Positions 29,667 to 41,846 of a stretch of DNA of 64,000 bases are shown piece by piece (the first letter of the stretch is position 1; every line of letters starts with the position of its first letter). This stretch comes from Lepiota brunneoincarnata. Taxonomy: Eukaryota > Basidiomycota > Agaricomycetes > Agaricales > Agaricaceae. Location of the stretch: contig JAEBUN010000019.1 of assembly GCA_023014365.1 (NCBI GenBank), positions 620,001 through 684,000 of the forward strand. Direction: 5' to 3'. Below the pieces are notes generated by a model that was not told where the DNA came from, searched no databases, and saw nothing but the letters and a program-made list of their open reading frames with translations. A program made the position numbers and the translations under genes.

Positions 29667-31245
29667 ATGCCTACACTTAGGAAACCCAAAAGCCCACCAT
29701 CTGCTCCCCCTCCTCCTCCTCCTCCTCCTCCTCCTCCTCCTCCTCCGCCACCACAGCCCCCATCGCCGCCCAACATAAGAACACCATCACCACCACCTAA
29801 CGACCCAGATCAGGTCGGCCCAAAGATGAAAATATTCTCAGACGCGGCACCCCCGCAATGGAGACAAGCTTTGATGGGATTTAGGGGCTATGATACGAAA
29901 ATTCCGCCGAAGCCGAGAGAGGACTATGTGAGGATGTGGTTGACATGTGAGCCGTGTTTATATACGGAGAGGCTTGGAGGGTTGGTTTCAAGAGTGGAAA
30001 AGACTCTGGATAGGTTGGAGAGGAGGGAGACAAGGTATGTGAGGGCGGGTGCGGCGAAGAAGAAGGTGGATGATATGTTGGAATATGCAGTTAGGTGAGT
30101 TTTTATATGTATATACATGCATCACTTGGATAGCTGAAGTGTGGACTTGGGGATTTGGGTCGCGTTTTTGCATTGGCCTTTGGGGATTGACTTGGCTCGA
30201 TTACCGATTTGGAATTATTCCTCCCTATGGCTTGTTCGTTGTTGCATCCTGGATATGATATGACCTTGGGATGCGGCGGAAAAAAAAAAAAGATTGGCCA
30301 CAGGAGCGCGAGTGCTCCAAGACGAAGCCACAGCTTTTCGAGTACTGTTCCGGGTGGCAAGGGGACGATATCCACAGGAAAAGCTTACCCTCGCGTACAA
30401 CTTGCTCTGTTACATCCACAAAAAAAACTTTTGTAAGGACGCGACTTTGGAGAACTTGACCTGCCTCCTGATGTTCGGGGACATGATGTCGGCATCTGGC
30501 CCGCTGTCGCATTGCGGATTTCTACTTGCCAACTTTTTCGCGCCGCTGAGGGACATGGATCCTTACACGTCGTTCAAGTGTCTGTGGAAGAAGTATAATG
30601 AGTATAGGGAGGAATATGGGTTGATGTTGCCTGGGCAGAAGAGTTGCTATAGCTGTGGGACCGTCCCTAAGAGGAAGAGGGATTTAAAGAGATGTGCGGG
30701 AAGTTGTTTGATGCCTCAGAAGCCGGTGTATTGTGGAACGAGTTGTCAGAAGAAGGTTTGTTAGTTCCCTCGTCGTCTTGATTGACCAGGCTCACGGCGA
30801 TCTATATTCCTAGCATTGGCCGACACATAAGAAGTGGTGTGGTCGAGGCTTCAAGTTCACGGAATCGGATTTCGAGAGCGACCAGTACTATAGCGATTAT
30901 GATGGCTGGGACACCGAGGAAGACTATGATTCCGAGGATGAGGATAGCAGTTATTACAGCGAAGACGAGGAAGATAGTTACTACGATGACCGACGGCAAG
31001 AAGGCCAGCAAGTAAATGCGAGCAGCACATTCGAGGGAGAATGTGAGGGGTATACCGATTCAACAGAGAGCGACGAGGAAGAATCCGAGTATAGCCACCC
31101 TGAGAACTGCAGTTCCCGGGTTGGAAGCGACCAACGTGAGGGGGGTAGTAGAATGAAGAGAATTTGGAATGATGAAGGGGATGATAATTTCTATAGGTTT
31201 GTGTTGGGTATTGCCCTCTCGGTGGTTAGATTGAGGAGTACTTAA
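29667..31245 (+). CDS. MYND zinc-finger protein with poly-proline N-terminus
   Basis: Exons about 29667-30094, 30293-30755 and 30814-31245. The N-terminus has a run of 17 prolines encoded by a CTC/TCC microsatellite. Exons 2-3 join a MYND finger: CYSCGT, then about 10 residues, C and C, YCGTSCQKK, and HWPTHKKWC. The tail is very acidic and Tyr/Ser-rich (EEDYDSEDEDSSYY). MYND fingers bind proline-rich peptides; no catalytic domain is seen, so it may be an adaptor. The first acceptor (AG at 30291-30292) was chosen because it is the only one that keeps frame. The function remains unknown. Confidence 0.75.
29703..29747 (+). repeat. CCT/TCC trinucleotide microsatellite (poly-Pro)
   Basis: About 14 CCT-type triplets in a row encode the poly-proline run of the MYND protein; length is likely to vary between strains. 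Confidence 0.85.
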
Positions 31246-32104
31246 GCACAGTATGAAATGCTCGAGGAGCGTACCATTGTAAAAACAAAGTTGAAAATTG
31301 CGCATAGTCGACTTTGTACCATGTTATCTTCACGACCTGGCACATGGTCAATAGAGGCCATCGTATATGCATTTGCAGATCGAGCTCTCAGGGCGCGTGC
31401 GGTCTTTGAGTACGAAGGTAAGGCAGGCAGCGTCGAGATGTGTTGGATTGGATATTCTCGGTGGACCTGCTTAGAGTGACCCACACTAACATCCATTTGG
31501 AGCCAACCCCGGAAAGCAGGGCAGCAAGGTTGCCTTCTTGATGACCTTGGGGATGTGAATCCACGGTATCTCGCTTATCAACGAATCAATGAGAGCTAGG
31601 GGACTTGGGACGCCTTCTCGACAATTGCACTGTCTTGCGGTAGGGTAATTCACAAACTTCTAGAACCTGAATTAGTCTCTCTGTTGGGACATGGATCTGT
31701 ATTTCGCGTTACCTCGGGTTTTGCGTGGGTAAGGGTTTGTGATTTGGGGCCTGTTTGAGACCAAGTTACTTCCGCCTTTTGGTTGGTCATAGCAATCGGA
31801 CTTCTAGAACCGGATTACTGCGGTCGTTTTACTGACAAGAGTGCAAGTGGGTCGCCAATCATTTCTTAATTTGTCGTGGAATATCGCAAGTGGGTCAATG
31901 ACCAAGTCACATGGAAACCACATTTTTTTCGGACTTCCACCCATGTAGATAGTTCACCTCTCGAGGGGCCTGTCTGTTGTTAATACAATGGGTCCACCGC
32001 GTCTTAGCACTAGTGTTTGCTCGTTGCCGTATATAAATGTAGAAAACAAAAGAGTCACATGCACACCAAATATGTAGACAGATGGTCCGTGCGCAACCCG
32101 TCGG
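31246..32104. other. Intergenic, no gene seen
   Basis: Short frames only (longest about 80 codons), none with a recognisable motif. It holds the 3' flank of the MYND gene and the upstream region of the U2 gene. Confidence 0.5.
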
Positions 32105-32112
32105 GGTATATA
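32105..32112 (+). promoter_or_regulatory. TATA box of the U2 snRNA gene
   Basis: GTATATAA about 28 bp before the predicted first base of U2; spacing fits a core promoter for an snRNA gene. Confidence 0.6.
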
Positions 32113-32133
32113 AGCACCTCGAAATCCACTGCG

Positions 32134-32322
32134 ATTCCTTACCACTCTGGCCTTTTGGCTTAGATCAAGTGTAGTATCTGTTCTTAATAGTTTAACCACT
32201 ATTATGGAGGCACCGCCTCCATTATTGGTTATCTAATTTTTGTCGCCCCAGCCCCTCGTCCTCTGCTTGCACGACTTGGGCGTGATGACTCTGCCGCTGC
32301 ACTACTGGCTTATGTCGTCAGG
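32134..32322 (+). ncRNA. U2: U2 spliceosomal snRNA
   Basis: The conserved core CCTTTTGGCTTAGATCAAGT and the branch-site recognition sequence GTGTAGTATCTGTTCTTA (about 32150-32187) are unmistakable. A stem-loop of TAATAGT/ACTATTA and GGAGGCACCGCCTCC follows, then the Sm-site TAATTTTTG (about 32236). The 3' part can fold into two hairpins: CGCCCCAG with CTTGGGCG, and TGATGAC with GTCGTCA (ends 32320). U2 pairs with the intron branch site in the spliceosome. The 5' end is set at the A 28 bp after the TATA box; the exact ends are uncertain by a few bases. Confidence 0.93.
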
Positions 32323-32961
32323 GGATCCTTTTTTAAAGGGTCTTTTCTCTTTCTTTTTGTTTGGTTGATGCCTTTTGTCAGTTGACAAGTGGGCTGCGCC
32401 GGCAAATGGATTGATGAAAGGATTATGCTTATATGGAGAATTGTTTGTAATTTGGAATTAATAAAAACATCTTCTGTTCAGCTTCATCAGTGCTTGACTT
32501 GATGAGATGCAGCAGGGACTTGTGAAGCTTGGTAGTGGGAACATGCTTTGATGATTTGTTTTCTTATGAATTATGTCCAATGATAAATGAATTTTCCAGA
32601 GAAAGGGTGGTTCTGCATTGATGGTTTCAATCCACAATGGATACTAATTCATCCCCCGAGACACACGGCATCCGAAATCGGCTTGGGGTTTTCCTTGCTC
32701 TTCTCCGGTTGCCGATCATCAATAGATGAGTACTTCGACAACCCCAATGGTCGGGCGCGGCGATACCCAAATCCCTTCAACTTAACCCTTGAAGGTAAGC
32801 AAGGGACAGCTGCCTTGGGTGCCCTTAAAACCCGCCCGAGTAACATGGTCCAAGCCCCGTCATCGGGTACTACCTATCAAGTGCCACTGTTTGCAACTGG
32901 TGAGTCGCCTCAGTGCCGCTGTCAACAAGGTCGTTCTCTTATCTTGCGTGAATGAAGCATA
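32323..32961. other. Between U2 and F-box gene; one unrecognised ORF
   Basis: A 122-codon frame (32587-32955) has reasonable codon choice and a donor-like GTAAGC inside (about 32793). It might be a 5' exon or leader of the F-box gene or chance. Nothing else is seen. Confidence 0.3.
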
Positions 32962-34065
32962 ATGTGCCCAGCGAACGAACCAGCGCATGGCATGTCAGGA
33001 TGTACGATTGCAGCGCAGCGTGGACCCACTGATGATACCTCTCAAAGCCCCACTACAGGATCATTTCTCGAGAAGGGGCTCGGACTCGACCCAGAGCTCT
33101 TCTCCCCTCCCATCCAATGTCTTCCTCCTGAGCTCCTTGGCCACATATTCCAATTCGATGATACTGCTGCTGCCACATTCCCGACGCTATTCGCTTGGAC
33201 CGTTGCGCACGTTTGCTCTCATTGGCGTCAAGTCGCCTTTGAGACGACGACCCTCTGGTCTACGTTCGTTCTGGACATGACCTCCTTTTCCAAACGGCTA
33301 GGCGATATACTCGAGCTTCTTGATACATGTCTGACACTATCCAAGATAGCTCCCTTGCGCTTCGCTGTTTTCATGCGCAGTCGAAACGCTAACGCCTGCA
33401 ATGCCGTTCTAGACCGCCTCTGCCTCCATTCCCGTCGCTGGCGGAGAGCTTTCTTCGTTGCATCTACGGATGTTCTCGTACCATGGGAACGCCTCATCCG
33501 GGACAACACCCCTATCCTGGAAAGTTTGGGTGTCGGATGTCTCGACGGCGAGAGCGGCTCTGCAGATCTTCCCAAGCTACTTGGCAACTCTGCCATTTCG
33601 AGCTTGGCACTTTGCCATTGCCAGTTCAATGACCCACTCACGTCGAGCGGGACAACATGGTTGCAAATAACGTCCTTACGTCTGATTGCCTGTGCGTACA
33701 ACGCCCTCCCTGCAATCCTAATCCTCCTTCCCAACCTGAAGGAACTGGAGATCGAGGGAGTCCCCCCTCGTGCTGGTGTTGTATATGTGGGTCGCTTGAT
33801 AGACCTGCCGCACCTCGCAAATCTCCGGATAACGGCTTACCTCCATCATATCTGTGGCCTTCTCCGCTTCTTGAATACACCTTCTCTTGTAGATTTGTCG
33901 ATGACACTCTACACTATTGGCTTTGGGCCCCGCGTCCCAGATGATGCGGCCTGGTTTGTTCACGACTTTATCTCCCGCACGAAGGTCAAGAAACCAGTGG
34001 TGAATTACGTGGACGAATACTATCTTGACTCGATACAGGACCATATTACTCGCTTTATATCCTAG
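32962..34065 (+). CDS. F-box-like protein with leucine-rich region
   Basis: Single exon of 367 codons. Residues about 48-90 fit a basidiomycete F-box: LPPELLGHIF followed by VCSHWRQVAF and LWSTFVL. Downstream are Leu-rich segments (LPNLKELEIEGVP, LPHLANLRITAYL) typical of the C-terminal substrate-binding part. Such proteins link targets to the SCF ubiquitin ligase through Skp1. This is one of a large family in Agaricomycetes, so the target cannot be named. The start at 32962 is the first ATG in frame; M at 32989 is also possible. Confidence 0.8.
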   Translation: MCPANEPAHGMSGCTIAAQRGPTDDTSQSPTTGSFLEKGLGLDPELFSPPIQCLPPELLGHIFQFDDTAAATFPTLFAWTVAHVCSHWRQVAFETTTLWSTFVLDMTSFSKRLGDILELLDTCLTLSKIAPLRFAVFMRSRNANACNAVLDRLCLHSRRWRRAFFVASTDVLVPWERLIRDNTPILESLGVGCLDGESGSADLPKLLGNSAISSLALCHCQFNDPLTSSGTTWLQITSLRLIACAYNALPAILILLPNLKELEIEGVPPRAGVVYVGRLIDLPHLANLRITAYLHHICGLLRFLNTPSLVDLSMTLYTIGFGPRVPDDAAWFVHDFISRTKVKKPVVNYVDEYYLDSIQDHITRFIS

Positions 34066-34259
34066 GTCATCATTCCCTTCATATATATATGGATGATCTA
34101 CTGCCAGATAATTGCGCAGGGGTATCATGATTCAATGCCGCCAGTGCAGCCCCCCCCCTATTCACGATGATGCACTGCGTAAGTATAGATAGTGATGTCT
34201 TTACTCTTCATTACACTTCGGCACCCATTTACCCACGTGTTTTACGACTGCCCGGATCG

Positions 34260-34977
34260 TTAGAACCGAGTACCGCACCGAACACAGTATTCCTCAACGT
34301 CCAAGCTATTTTGAACATGGGTCAGCTGCTGTGTCGTTTCGTTGTATTGTAGGCAAACTTACAATAAAAAGATGAGCCCTATTGGGAAAAACACCTAATA
34401 TCGGATCGTTCAGAGGCCCATCAGCCGAGAACATAGCAGAAGACTCACAATGGCAGCGATGATACCACAAGCACCATATCTCCTCGTCCGGGCATGCTGT
34501 CCTTGCTGGCAGAGCGTCATTTCTAGATGTGTCCAGGAGTCATCCGGCATGTCAAATTTTTTGTTTTTTTTGCCAAAAGGAGACACAATGTTTCTTACGG
34601 TTCATTCCCATCATTCCCGGCATCATGACATTCATCATCACTCCCGTCGACTGGGGCTGCATCGGCTGCTGACCCATGCCCATAGACGCGCCCATGTTCA
34701 CCATCTGAGGCTGTCCCATCTGAGGCTGTCCCATCATCGGTTGGCCCATCATCGGTTGTCCCATCATCGGTTGGCCCGTCATCTGTGGTGCCATTTGTGC
34801 TGCTGGTATCGTCGTTGTCGTGGTAGTGTGTTGTACACCCATCTGGCCTGGAAGTGCGGTTTGTCCCATGTATGGGCTCTGCCCCTGCGGAGGATAACCA
34901 TAGGCCGCTTGTGGTGGTTGTGGAGTGCCTGCTCCAGGATAATTTGGAGGGTTGTAGTCGTGTTTGAGGTCGCTCAT
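34260..34977 (-). CDS. BRI3-like small membrane protein with Met/Gln/Pro repeat
   Basis: Four exons on the minus strand: 34977-34599, 34522-34449, 34394-34363 and 34305-34260. The N-terminal 125 residues are Pro/Gln/Met-rich with four MMGQP/MGQPQ units. The spliced C-terminus reads CQQGQHARTRRYGACGIIAA, then IVFFPIGLIFLFLDVEEYC and VRCGTRF: a Cys pair, one membrane segment, a second Cys pair, as in the brain protein I3 (BRI3)/LITAF-like fold. Animal relatives sit on endosome and lysosome membranes. Without splicing the frame ends early at 34552. About 175 residues in total. Confidence 0.75.
34690..34790 (-). repeat. 15-bp coding repeats (MMGQP units)
   Basis: Four to six imperfect 15-bp units (CCCATCATCGGTTGG on the plus strand) encode MMGQP/QMGQP in the BRI3-like protein. 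Confidence 0.75.
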
Positions 34978-35258
34978 AGTATAACGAGGGATGAAGGGGG
35001 AGGGGGGGGGTGGAAGGTGAGTAGGGTTCTACAGCAATGTGAATTCGTCTTTAAGTAGCCAAAGATTTTTATCGGTGGTGGTGCGGAGACCCTTCATGTC
35101 AGACATGTGCCCGGTAAACTGTACCTGTCAATACAAAGATGACAGGGGCACCATATCGTGGTTGACAGACTTGTTGCCACCGGGATGACCACTGCCTCCG
35201 TTCCCCTATCCCGCTAACCAAGGAACAACCAAATTTATTACAGGTCATAATTCCAATT

Positions 35259-38200
35259 CTACAATTCATCCCTAGTAGGATTATCGTCAACGGCTGGGCC
35301 ATGTTGCTCCGCAGTATCAGGCTGGGAACCATCAGGTTCGATGCTTGTGCTCCTGGTCCCATCTGATGCAGGATCGCGAGTAGCGCCCGCGTTGGCAAGC
35401 ACGTCTGCACCAGCTGAAGCAAGACGTGAGTGGATTTTGCCCTCCTTTGCCAACTGTTGGGAGAAGCGAGCAATTTCAGCATCGTATTCTTCCCACTCTG
35501 GAATTTGTCGCGCGCGCGATAGCTTGGGTTCTTTCTGTCCGTGGTGTCAAACATAGTTTGATTGAACGATGAGAACGAACAAACCGTAAGAGGGTTCTGG
35601 CACAGATCGATGGTCTTTGCGCGGTGTAGACGGTCTTTGCTACCTGTACACAGAGGTGCGCACAAAGGTACCTGTCAGTACAGGTGAAGCTATGGGCTGT
35701 GCTACACGTACACCAAGTTTCACACTGGGAGGTCTCGTCAGCGAAGCGCGCACTCTAAAATAGTTGTGTTTCACCCACCCATAACCAGTCTTCGTGAAGA
35801 GAGAACTGGAAGACGTGATGATCATGAGTTTACAGAAGCGAGGAGTAAAACCATATATCACTGACGATGGGAACGTCTTTCTGGAGGTTGTTCGGGAGAT
35901 CTCCATCATTTGTGTCAAAGCATATAATAACCGAGGTTCAAAATTACTCACCTTGATCCAGATTTGCCAACGAATTTGGGTCGGCGGAAAGTTGTTGGTA
36001 CTGCCCACGTAAAATGTCCTGGAAAATACAAAATGGGGAGTCAACATCATTCTTTGCCAATCCGCCCGCAAACGTACACCGGCGGCCATCTAGAATGAAG
36101 ATAGACAATAATGAGCTGCAAGTTGCTTGCGGGAGAATTCATCCGCAACTCACCTGCCTGAACTTGACAAGATCGATCACGTAGAGCGCACTGCATCCAC
36201 GGTAAATTAGCTGTCAAGCGGACCTCGGATCGTCGCCACCCACCTGATATGATATGGTCTCCCCTCAAGGAACTCACGCCAGTACCCTGTCTTCCAAAAC
36301 CTGAACCCTTCCATCTCGGTGTTATCGTCACCCATTGGTGTATACGCATACGGTGCGCCATGGAGGTTCAGATCCACAAGCTCTTGCAGATCAGCTCGAA
36401 CAATCTGGTCAGCGTCGACGAAAATGACCTTCTTGAGGTCCATGGGGAAGAGGACATCCAAAAAGAGGATTTTATACGCCCAAATGATACGCTGTTTTTC
36501 GGTCTGGGCGCGTAGCCAGGATGGCCATTTGTAGGTGACGAGCTCATATTGGAAGCCGTACTTCTCTGCCATGTGGGGGATAAATTCCTGCAACCAAGAT
36601 TAGTGGTCGTACACTGGTAAGGAGGGGGACTGACCAAGAAAGGCGGAGAAAGGAAGTTCTCGATGAACCAAAACTTGACGGAGCTCTTAGTATTGCGGAG
36701 AACGCTCAGAATCATAATAGATGCGAAGCGCTATGACAAGGTCAGGATGTAAAATGGGAGTTCGAAGAAAAGGAAAACTGACCTCATAAAGCAAGCCCGA
36801 GGCTACAGTGAAAATATTGATATCCGCTTGTTCTTTTGTAGTCGCCACGGCCTTGCCAACCCCCCTCTCCTTTAAACATCGACATAAGCTTGCTGGTCAG
36901 GTTCTGCAAAACAGTCGGCTCGCTCCCCGCTTCCTTCCTCCAGAACATCCATCTCCTCCATCCCGGGTAGCCTTGCTAAGCGTGGGTACAACGTTAACCC
37001 TTCGAAACTAACCAATGTAATCTCATCTCCGCCCTCCTCAATGCTTGGGCTATCCCATCCTTCATTTCCCACACTCGCCATTTTGAAAATCTTTCTCCCG
37101 GGGCCCTCGCGAATTTGCAGTTTGAATACTCCAGGTTTTGCTTTGAACTGCAAGTATCCGAGATTAGCGACGACAAGCGTGTCGTCGGTATATGTGCCGT
37201 CGTTTGTGACCAGTTCAAGTTGAACTCCGCGTGGCGCGGCTTGCGTTCCGGCTTCGCGCGCATGACCTTCAACGATCAGGGAGTCAAGTGCAAAGACTGC
37301 GTCGACACTGGTGTCGCCATCTGAGAGCTGACTGAGGAGAATATTGTCAAGGTCGTAAAGTGCTTCGCGGGGGCGGACGAGCCAGGAGGAAGGGACATCC
37401 ATCGCAAGGGTATAAATTGGGTCAATGGGGAGATCCTCAAACACAACTTGGGCTGGTATTTCGTTACTGTTACGTGTAATGGAGTGAGTTTGTCGAAGAT
37501 GATTAAAGTGGACGAGGGTCTCACCCAGCTTCGTCAAAGGATAGAGACGGGAGGGCGTTGTATCGGTAGAAGCGTTTCAACGGGATCTACAGGCCATCAG
37601 CGACACACTTAAAGTCATCGATATTTTTGCCTACATCAGGGTACCGCCCAGGGTTCAAGTGAACCTCAATAAATACATCTGGAACCTTGGATAACCACTG
37701 CACCAAACCCGTTAGTCATAAATCATGAACTGATCCGAGAGGATGCCCACCCTTAATACACTCGACCACTTCTGCGCAGTTGGACTCAACGGATCAACCA
37801 ACACAGCAACTATGGTACGAGGCTGTCACATTATTACCAAACTCAAACCCACTGCACAGATACCCAGCATCATGATTCGACCGGGCAAAAAAGAAAATCG
37901 AAGAGGCTCACGTGTGCTCGGAGTCCAATGTCCGATAATTCCTAGACCTAGGTTTCTGTGGCGCATCGAACAGGCCAATCTCACTAGGGTCGGGCTGCTG
38001 ACTCGACGCAATGACCGAAGTCAGCATAGATACCAGGTTCGCATGCGAAGGCCCTATCCCTAGTATTCACTATCCGTAATTTCTCAACCGGAGAAATGAA
38101 ATCCCACCTGTCGAGCTCAGAAAGTTCTGCCTTCACCTCCTTCAAGGCCTCAATAACAGGTACTGTTCGCTTCTTGTACTCGTATTCCTCCAAGGCGCTG

Positions 38201-41200
38201 AAATCAGCTGCGAGGAATTGTCCTTTTTCGAGGCTTCCAACGACCTGTACGGTTGCATCAGTGTCTCGCCGAAAATAATATGAATATCACGGTACCCACA
38301 CGTCCATTGATAACAATCCCTACGTCTCCCGGACGCACCCCCAAGTCCCTTGCTGCAAGCCGACAGGCTTTAACATACTTATCATATGCGGTTGAGTCCA
38401 ACTCAGACAAAGCGACACCACCCGTGAGGGCCAACAATGCCTCCTTGGGGCCCTCACTCATCGGCGCCTGTGCAGAGTCTTCGTTTGAAACGGGCAGGGA
38501 AGGATCCAAAAAAATTGATAGCGCCCTAGCCAGCACTTGGAGAGTGGCTTTGGACAGGCTGTGAGATGAGACGAGATGCGAAAGGATCCACGAAACCGTT
38601 GCCTTGCTCCGGTCGCTGGAGAATGAGGCATCTTGTGGATTGTGCAAGAAGGTAATACGGGTACGAGAACCTTTGGTCTATGGTTCCATGCTGTCAGCGC
38701 CCTAATCACCTAAAGGATTCATGGCGGACGTACGAGAGAGCCCAAAGCACGCTCTAAAATATCTCTGCCCCCTTCCGAGTCGAAATCAGCAACAACGAAC
38801 AGACTCGAGGTGATACTGTCCGAATCTACATACAGAATCAGTTCCTCATGTCCATTTACGAAGTATAACGTACCAGGATACAGATATGACCCAGCCTGAA
38901 TCTCCCTGCCCAACCTTGTCTTCGCAAAGACTTCGGGCAAATTTGCAATCTTGAGGTTGGTAGGGTTTGATGGGACGATATACCTATTCCTCCGCTTGCT
39001 CGTTGTTGGCAGGTCGTAGAAGTAATTTCCCATATCTGGTTTCTTATCATCCGAAATAGTGCCCCCATAAACCTACCGATGTGCCCTGAGAACTAGCGGG
39101 CAAAAACTCGCTGAGAGCGCCCACCTTTTCTTGCAGGTATTGCACTTGTTGTGCCGCTTCCATTTGAAGCACTCTCACGAAACTCTACACACCAGCGCGA
39201 AAAACCAGTCAGCGCCTTCCTCATATCAATAGAGGCATACTCACATCATCTAGAGCCAGATACTTCCCATTGAAAAACACGTGTCCTCTTCCCGAATCTG
39301 AATTTTTCTTGGTAGCACCTAACCTTTCGACGTAGCTTGAAATTTTCTCCACCGGCAAAGGGGCCGTCGAGCGCTCATCCAAATTTTGGAAAATCACGTC
39401 GAGCTCATCAGGATTGTGTGTCGGATCTTCTTCTGTTTGCGTTTGCATGAAAGACTCATACGCGGTTCTGATCAATTGGAAGTCGAGTTTCGTAGCTTGT
39501 TGGTCGGGTGGAGCATCCTAGTTGGACAAGCTATGAGGTGGAGAGAAAATAAAATGTCAGCTCCGGATGCAGTGAGAATGTGCAAGTCAATTTACCTGAC
39601 CCAAGAATGCGAGTGTCTTCCTGCGCCCATACTTCTCGATGAGGTGATAAAACAATCTGGCCATCTTCATACCTGCGACCTCGCATTAGAATGAGTTCTC
39701 TAGGCGAATGAGAGGACGGATCTACGCACTGTCCTCGTCCTCAATCATTGGAACGACCCCGAACCGGAATGGGAAGCCCCTGTTGATAACATTTGCTACA
39801 GTGCCCGCAACAAAGTGCACATTGCTGGTTTGCGAAAGGTCCATAATAAGGACAACGTTGAAGAGGTTGAGCTTGACGTTCGGGAAAGTGCCAGGATACA
39901 TCGGACGGAGGAGCTACACACAATGATTAGCTACGACGACACAGTCACTAGACGCGGAATTTCGACATACAGTATAAAGTGACGTGCTCCACCGAGCATA
40001 CCTGCCCACATAACTCAGTCGGTCACTGGTAAATTTACAGAGACTAAACCCACTCACCGACTATCGCTTTCCAAATCATTCCACCAAACGATCACACCAC
40101 CCTCCTCACTCCTATCACTAGCATCAAAAAGTCCATCCACGACTCCGCTCTCCTTCTGTGCGCTCCCAATAGCCGGATGCGCCAGCACCTCCAGTGCTTC
40201 CACTTTGCTCAATCCTAGATCACCCAACGACCGCATCAAACTCTTCTCTTTCCTCAACAGATCCAATAACCCAAACATGTTCACATCTTTATGATCGACC
40301 TGTGCACCATTCAACCAGAAGAGATTGAACCCACGTTGTGCCTTCATTGCGTTAGTGGCAATTTCGGCCTCCGACGCTACTGTTTACAACGACACGACGA
40401 GCAAGGGAGGTGGTATATTTGGGGAAATTTTGTGAGAGCTGGGTTAACGCAGTGAGGGGTTCAGTGGATTCCGCGATGAGTTGGACGGCTTTGTGACCGA
40501 TCGCTAGGAGTGCACAAGTCAATACAATCACCCCGTATTTCGAGAGAAGCGGAGCTGACCTTCGAGTTCGTCGGATGTGAGGGGTGTTTTGGCGTCAGGC
40601 GCAGTTGGATCCTCCGGGTGGGCTTGAATGAGGGAGACCACCGGATCCACTTCGCGAGTCAAATCTTCATCAGAGACACCTTCCTCTTTCCGTCCAGATC
40701 CTTAGAGATGTTATCAGCAACAGGTAACAGGCGAAGGCCGAGAACATACTTTTGTTGGAAGAAAGCCTGTCATCGACAGCCAAATAATCCATCTTCTTCA
40801 GATCGAGAGTAACGCCATATCCAGAGAGATAATTTCGCTTTGACTTAGTTCCCTGAGGCGGCACATAACGCAGGACATATTCCACGTAAGGTACCGGTTT
40901 GTTGGCTTGGGAATATAAGTAACTATGGAGTTCGCGGAAGTTCTTAGAGTCCAGTGTCGCGTAGAGAATAGCAGTCCGGTGGGGTCTATCCAAAGTTCGG
41001 CTCGGAGGCGGGTATATATGGTCAAAGGTGAGAATTTTTGGCCTCACGTATGTCCTGCAGGACGGACCGCAAGGTCATCGACGATATCTCATGGTGAAGA
41101 AGACACTCACGATTCCAGATTCGCCTTTTCTGACGAATCGATAGTCTCATGTCCAACCAATTGAACGAGCGACTCAATATCGCATATGACCTCCCCGTAC

Positions 41201-41669
41201 CAGTCGACCCACGAGCCGCATGCAGTCGCACTGCTACCATTGTGCTTATCTCCGTAATGCTCGTAGAAAGCCTCCAGCTTGGGTGTTGCAGCGTGCAAAG
41301 CAAGGTTCATTTGAACCTCTGCTATATCTCCTGCCCCTTTGATTATGCCGTGTGCAACTGCGGAAGTAATACCAGACTGGTATAGTGCTTCCGGGGCTGC
41401 AGACTGTGCAAATATGGACATTTGAGGCTCTGTAAGCTGGTCCAGGAGCGGGAAGAATCCATCTGGGTTAACAAGTGTAATAGTTTCCCTGATGTGTGAT
41501 TGGCCTCTGAGTTGTGAGTTGCTGAGAGGGATGCATCACTTACAGTATTTCGGCAACGACTGGTGGCGCAGGCCAAGAAGAGGTCAAGGAGACCTTGACG
41601 GGAGGGCTGGCAGCATTGGAGACAACGACCGCAAGGGACGTGCCCAACAGCCCCAAGGACGAACCCCAT
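35259..41669 (-). CDS. UDP-glucose:glycoprotein glucosyltransferase (UGGT)
   Basis: A large, many-exon minus-strand gene of about 1600 codons. Near the start a hydrophobic signal-like segment ([15 protein letters not shown]) precedes [13 protein letters not shown]; the N-terminal thioredoxin-like regions follow ([57 protein letters not shown]). The C-terminal GT24 catalytic domain lies at about 36600-36200, with [20 protein letters not shown] and the metal-binding DxD in [14 protein letters not shown]. It ends [12 protein letters not shown] ... and an RDEL ER-retention tail (TAG 35259-35261). The enzyme re-glucosylates misfolded glycoproteins in the ER lumen for calnexin. Single surplus bases seem to break the frame near 41657, 40371 and 38061. 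At the first, the ATG at 41669 is one base out of phase with the signal segment. Confidence 0.92.
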
Positions 41670-41846
41670 GTGTTCTCCAGGTGCAAGAGGTGGGTGAGAG
41701 ATAATTAGTTTGATCTTTGCAGAAACACGTCGGACACGTCAACTCGTGACGGGAAGGTCCCTGGAATCTTATCAGATAACAACGCAGGGCCACGTGAGAT
41801 CCTAGATCTTGAATTTTCCAATCGTTGAGCTTGATCATCAACAGTC
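41670..41846. promoter_or_regulatory. Shared divergent promoter region of UGGT and NMD3
   Basis: Only about 177 bp separate the two start codons, which point away from each other, so both core promoters must lie here or overlap the first exons. No clear TATA box is seen. Confidence 0.55.

Noticed and set aside
33228..34128. Minus-strand frames across the F-box gene
   Set aside because: They mirror the plus-strand coding frame of a single-exon gene with clear F-box motifs.
40355..40385. Tiny 11-nt GT-AG intron to explain the UGGT frame break
   Set aside because: Removing GTAAACAGTAG does not restore the conserved frame, and the length is far below any known spliceosomal intron; one surplus base does restore it.
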